Below, one piece after another: positions 6,061-8,110 of a stretch of DNA of 8,110 nt. Both the position numbers and the translations under genes were made by a program. The DNA lies in contig USTC01000037.1 of NCBI GenBank assembly GCA_900557505.1, forward strand, positions 1 through 8,110, written 5' to 3'. The stretch is from an uncultured Collinsella sp. GTDB lineage: Bacteria; Actinomycetota; Coriobacteriia; Coriobacteriales; Coriobacteriaceae. Within the stretch, counting starts at the first letter, position 1; each line of letters opens with the position of its first letter. A model generated the notes under the pieces. It had not been told where the DNA came from, did not search any database, and saw only the letters and a list, made by a program, of their open reading frames with translations.

Positions 6061-6131
6061 GAAAAAATCGCACAAGGGCGTAAAAAACCAAAAAGCGGAT
6101 TTGGCTTTGAAAATGACCTGCTTGTCAGGCC
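6061..6131 (-). promoter_or_regulatory. Hairpins and U-runs in the distal infA leader
   Basis: On the minus strand a GC-containing 6-bp stem (6115-6131) comes first. Then a 9-bp AT-rich stem with one G-T pair (arms 6100-6108 and 6084-6092) runs into a T6 tract (6082-6087). A second T6 tract follows at 6062-6067 behind a very short stem. This resembles weak terminators or an attenuator lying between the two infA promoters. The stems are weak, so the function is inference. Confidence 0.35.
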
Positions 6132-6222
6132 TGCGGTCGAGCCGCGCAGCTCTCGTTCGCGAAACGGAGCCGCCAGGTATTGTTCGCGCTGCCTCGCGCG
6201 GCCGCCTTGTCGGCAATTGGGT

Positions 6223-6252
6223 ATGCTAGCACAGGTGCGCCCCTCGATGCAA
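6223..6252 (-). promoter_or_regulatory. Distal candidate promoter of the infA-rplQ operon
   Basis: TTGCAT (6247-6252) and TAGCAT (6223-6228) lie 18 bp apart, and TG one base before the -10 box makes it an extended -10 type. The -35 match is only three of six. The predicted start near 6216 would give a leader of about 226 nt. A 9-bp inverted repeat flanks the -35 box. Confidence 0.45.
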
Positions 6253-6267
6253 GCGGGAGGCGCACCT
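6233..6267. repeat. 9-bp inverted repeat centred on the distal -35 box
   Basis: AGGTGCGCC (6233-6241) and its exact reverse complement (6259-6267) are separated by 17 bp, and the candidate -35 box at 6247-6252 lies in the middle of the spacer. The arrangement fits an operator at which a dimeric repressor or other factor would cover the -35 element. It lacks a T tail in either direction, so a terminator role is unlikely. Confidence 0.5.
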
Positions 6268-6272
6268 TGGCA

Positions 6273-6331
6273 GATAAAACAAGGGGGCGGCGCGCCCAGA
6301 TGAGACAACAGGGAACCCAGGCGCGCACCCC
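6273..6331 (-). terminator. Probable terminator behind the MFS transporter gene
   Basis: Starting about 22 bp after the MFS stop, GGGG and GCGCGCC pair with downstream GGCGCGC and CCCC, a stem of 7 plus 4 bp with a small internal loop. A tail with TTGTTTTAT follows. The 23-base loop itself holds a small GGG/CCC hairpin. The stem is strong but the T tract is interrupted and the loop is large. Confidence 0.5.
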
Positions 6332-6353
6332 TACACGAAAAGATGGTCGACGG

Positions 6354-7625
6354 CTACTCGCTCAACCAGCGCAGGGTGCGGCTGCTTTTCTTCGCGAGGA
6401 TGACCAGGGCGATGATGACGATATCGACGATGAAGCCGAACACGAACACATTCTGGAACACGCCGGTGGCCTCGTAGATGGACATCGTCAGCGGAATGCC
6501 CAGGCTAGCAACCAGGTAGCCGCAGCTGGTGATGCGCGAGAAGATCTTCTCGAAGTCCCTCATGCCGAAGATGGAGAGCGCGAAGGTGGAATAGCCCACG
6601 CCGGTGATGGCGTACATGGCGTCGTTCAAACCAGCGCCTACGCACGAGCCTACCACCGACTCGCTGCTGAAGTACAGCACCACGAATGACACCATGGTGA
6701 TGCCCGTCCACAGCACCATGGCGCGCGTCGAGCCGAATTTATCGCTGGTGGCACCCGCCAGGGGGTTGAAGACAATGTCGCAGAGGCTCGCCGAGGACAC
6801 CATCAGTCCGCCCACCACCGCGCCAAGTCCCACCACTTCGGCGTAGGTTGGAAAAATGGCGTTCATACAGGCCGTCCCTTGGCACAGCATCACCACGCCC
6901 ACGCAGAGGAGGAACGGCACGCTGCGGAACGCTGCGGCTGCCGGCACGCCGGGCGCGGTGCTGGGAGCCAGGGTTTTAGCGCGCCCAGCCGCTTCCTCGT
7001 ACCCGTAAGGCAGAAGCCCCTTATCTTCAGGGCGATAGCGGATAACGAAGACGATGGCAGGCAGCGCCAGGCATGCGGATGCCGCGGCGAGCACGAAATA
7101 TGAGGAGCGCCAGCCAATGGCCTCGATAATGGTGGCGAACAAAGGGCTTGCCACGGCGCAGTACAGCGCCTGGATGGCCCACACCACGCCGATGGCGAAG
7201 CCGGTCTTCTTCGCGAACCAATTACCCATGGTGGGCGTGACGGTAACGGTGCTGGTGGCCGCCAGCCCGAGACCGACGAACACACCGGAGACATACCACA
7301 TCCAGGGCTCATCGTAGAAGGCCATGGCCACAGTGGCCAGCACCTCCATGGCCACGGCCGCGATCAGGATGACCGGCAGTTTCACGCGCGTGAGCAAATT
7401 GCCCACCAGGGGCATGGCCAGGCCCATGCACACCATTTCTATGGTGGTATAGAGCGTCAGGGTAGAGAGTTCGCAGCCGATGTCCGTGCTGACAGGATAG
7501 AACCACTGCGCGCCCACCACCGAGAACGAGCCGATGGTGCCGCTCATCATCAGACCATAGGCAATCATCACAAGCCATGCATAGTGGGGCTTATTCCCCT
7601 GTTCAACGGTTTTCGCAGATGTCAT
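6354..7625 (-). CDS. MFS transporter, oxalate/formate-monocarboxylate type
   Basis: A 423-residue inner-membrane secondary transporter with about 12 hydrophobic segments: six in residues 13-200, a hydrophilic loop near 205-230 (PEDKGLLPYGYEE and an Ala/Pro stretch), and six more in the C-terminal half. The second cytoplasmic loop GNWFAKKTGFAIGVVWAIQ is of the kind seen in the oxalate/formate antiporter and monocarboxylate families. A small organic anion is therefore the likeliest substrate, but no specificity residues can be read. ATG at 7623-7625 is chosen because GGAG stands 9 bases upstream. The TTG 9 bases earlier would touch that site. The gene starts 51 bp after the hydrolase on the same strand, so the two probably form one transcript and one function, such as uptake or export of an ester or its acid product. 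Confidence 0.88.
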   Translation of the reverse strand: MTSAKTVEQGNKPHYAWLVMIAYGLMMSGTIGSFSVVGAQWFYPVSTDIGCELSTLTLYTTIEMVCMGLAMPLVGNLLTRVKLPVILIAAVAMEVLATVAMAFYDEPWMWYVSGVFVGLGLAATSTVTVTPTMGNWFAKKTGFAIGVVWAIQALYCAVASPLFATIIEAIGWRSSYFVLAAASACLALPAIVFVIRYRPEDKGLLPYGYEEAAGRAKTLAPSTAPGVPAAAAFRSVPFLLCVGVVMLCQGTACMNAIFPTYAEVVGLGAVVGGLMVSSASLCDIVFNPLAGATSDKFGSTRAMVLWTGITMVSFVVLYFSSESVVGSCVGAGLNDAMYAITGVGYSTFALSIFGMRDFEKIFSRITSCGYLVASLGIPLTMSIYEATGVFQNVFVFGFIVDIVIIALVILAKKSSRTLRWLSE

Positions 7626-7676
7626 TGCATCCAACTCCGTTTCTAAGCTCGAAGATTCGTTTCCAAAGTCGATCTC

Positions 7677-8110
7677 TCACAGCTGCGAGATTACATAGGA
7701 CCGGTACTCGAAGGCCTTGTCGGCAATGGGCAGCGGGAACGTGTCGAAGGTGTGCGTGAGGCCCGTGAGCACATGGAGCTCGGCGGGAACGTGAGCCGCC
7801 ATCAGGCGCTTCGCGTACTCGATGGTTTCGTCGCGGAACAGGTCGAGCTCGCCCACCTCCAGGAAAGCCGGCGCCAGGCCCTCGAAGCTCTCGTTGCGCG
7901 CCGGGGCCTCGCAGGGCAGCACTTCATCGGTTCCCCGGCGCTCGCCCAGCACGGCCTCCCAGGCCATCTTGTTGTTCTCCGCGAACCACACGTGTGCAAG
8001 GCCGTCGAGCTCATCGTCGCAGGCCACGGTTCGGTCGTCCAGCATGGGGTAGATGAGAATCTGCTTGGCCAGCGGCACGCCTCTGTCGCGCGCGAGGATA
8101 GCGGCCCCCG
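7677..8110 (-). CDS. Alpha/beta-hydrolase (HSL-type esterase), C-terminal part
   Basis: The 143 visible residues end at TGA 7677-7679, and the frame continues beyond the window edge. The order of motifs fits the Abhydrolase_3 (hormone-sensitive lipase-like) family, which hydrolyses carboxyl esters of small acids and alcohols. First comes the helix after the nucleophile elbow leading to ILARDRG and the strand KQILIYPMLDDR, then GELDLFRDE with the probable catalytic Asp, and GLTHTFDTF with the catalytic His near the C terminus. The GDSAG nucleophile motif and the HGGG oxyanion motif must lie outside the window and cannot be checked. The region is GC-rich compared with the left end. It is the upstream partner of the MFS gene. 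The substrate is unknown. Confidence 0.85.
   Translation of the reverse strand, partial: GAAILARDRGVPLAKQILIYPMLDDRTVACDDELDGLAHVWFAENNKMAWEAVLGERRGTDEVLPCEAPARNESFEGLAPAFLEVGELDLFRDETIEYAKRLMAAHVPAELHVLTGLTHTFDTFPLPIADKAFEYRSYVISQL

Noticed and set aside
5990..6091. N-terminal extension of IF-1 with a hydrophobic, membrane-like segment
   Set aside because: The frame is open upstream, but IF-1 is 72 residues in nearly all bacteria and the TTG at 5989 has a strong ribosome binding site. The extension overlaps the proximal promoter.
7626..7634. TTG start of the MFS gene
   Set aside because: It abuts the GGAG motif that serves the ATG at 7625, so it could not use it.
1..8110. CRISPR array, tRNA or rRNA gene, insertion sequence or phage genes
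   Set aside because: No regularly spaced repeats, tRNA-like cloverleaf, transposase-like frame or phage protein was seen on either strand.

Overview
The window is a bacterial chromosomal segment in which every convincing gene lies on the minus strand, so it is transcribed from right to left. The class Coriobacteriia (Actinomycetota; Collinsella/Eggerthella type gut bacteria) is the best guess. The basis is the overall look of RpoA, S4 and L17 (with an Ala/Lys/Glu-rich tail), a GC content judged by eye at roughly 50-65%, and the L17-TruA gene order. This was not tested by database search.

Right end, in transcription order: the C-terminal part of an alpha/beta-hydrolase (HSL/Abhydrolase_3 type esterase, cut by the window edge) is followed after about 50 bp by a 12-TM MFS transporter of the oxalate/formate-monocarboxylate type. 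A GC-rich hairpin with a T-rich tail closes this probable two-gene unit. A 364-bp intergenic region follows. It holds two candidate promoters, a 9-bp inverted repeat centred on the distal -35 element, and AT-rich hairpin/U-run elements ahead of infA.

Centre: a translation/transcription cluster in the order infA, rpmJ, rpsM, rpsK, rpsD, rpoA, rplQ encodes IF-1, L36, S13, S11, S4, RNA polymerase alpha and L17. Gaps are 15-32 bp except for an unusual 135-bp gap between infA and rpmJ. It ends in a textbook intrinsic terminator (10-bp stem, TTCG loop, seven Ts). truA (tRNA pseudouridine synthase) follows at once, and a good sigma70-like promoter begins on the rplQ stop codon with its predicted start point inside the terminator stem. 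secY-adk-map, which often precede infA, are not seen in the 2.1 kb upstream of it.

Left end: a diverged family-2-like glycosyltransferase starts with TTG, lacks the usual Asp motifs and is Cys-rich. A 13-codon mini-ORF ends one base before it. A perfect 13-bp inverted repeat lies just behind the glycosyltransferase. The window then ends in argR (arginine repressor), complete at its N terminus and cut near its C terminus.

The centre is ordinary housekeeping DNA, and I see no clear new multi-gene system. The best leads are regulatory (the truA promoter nested in the rplQ terminator, and the dyad around the infA -35 element) and the motif-poor glycosyltransferase.
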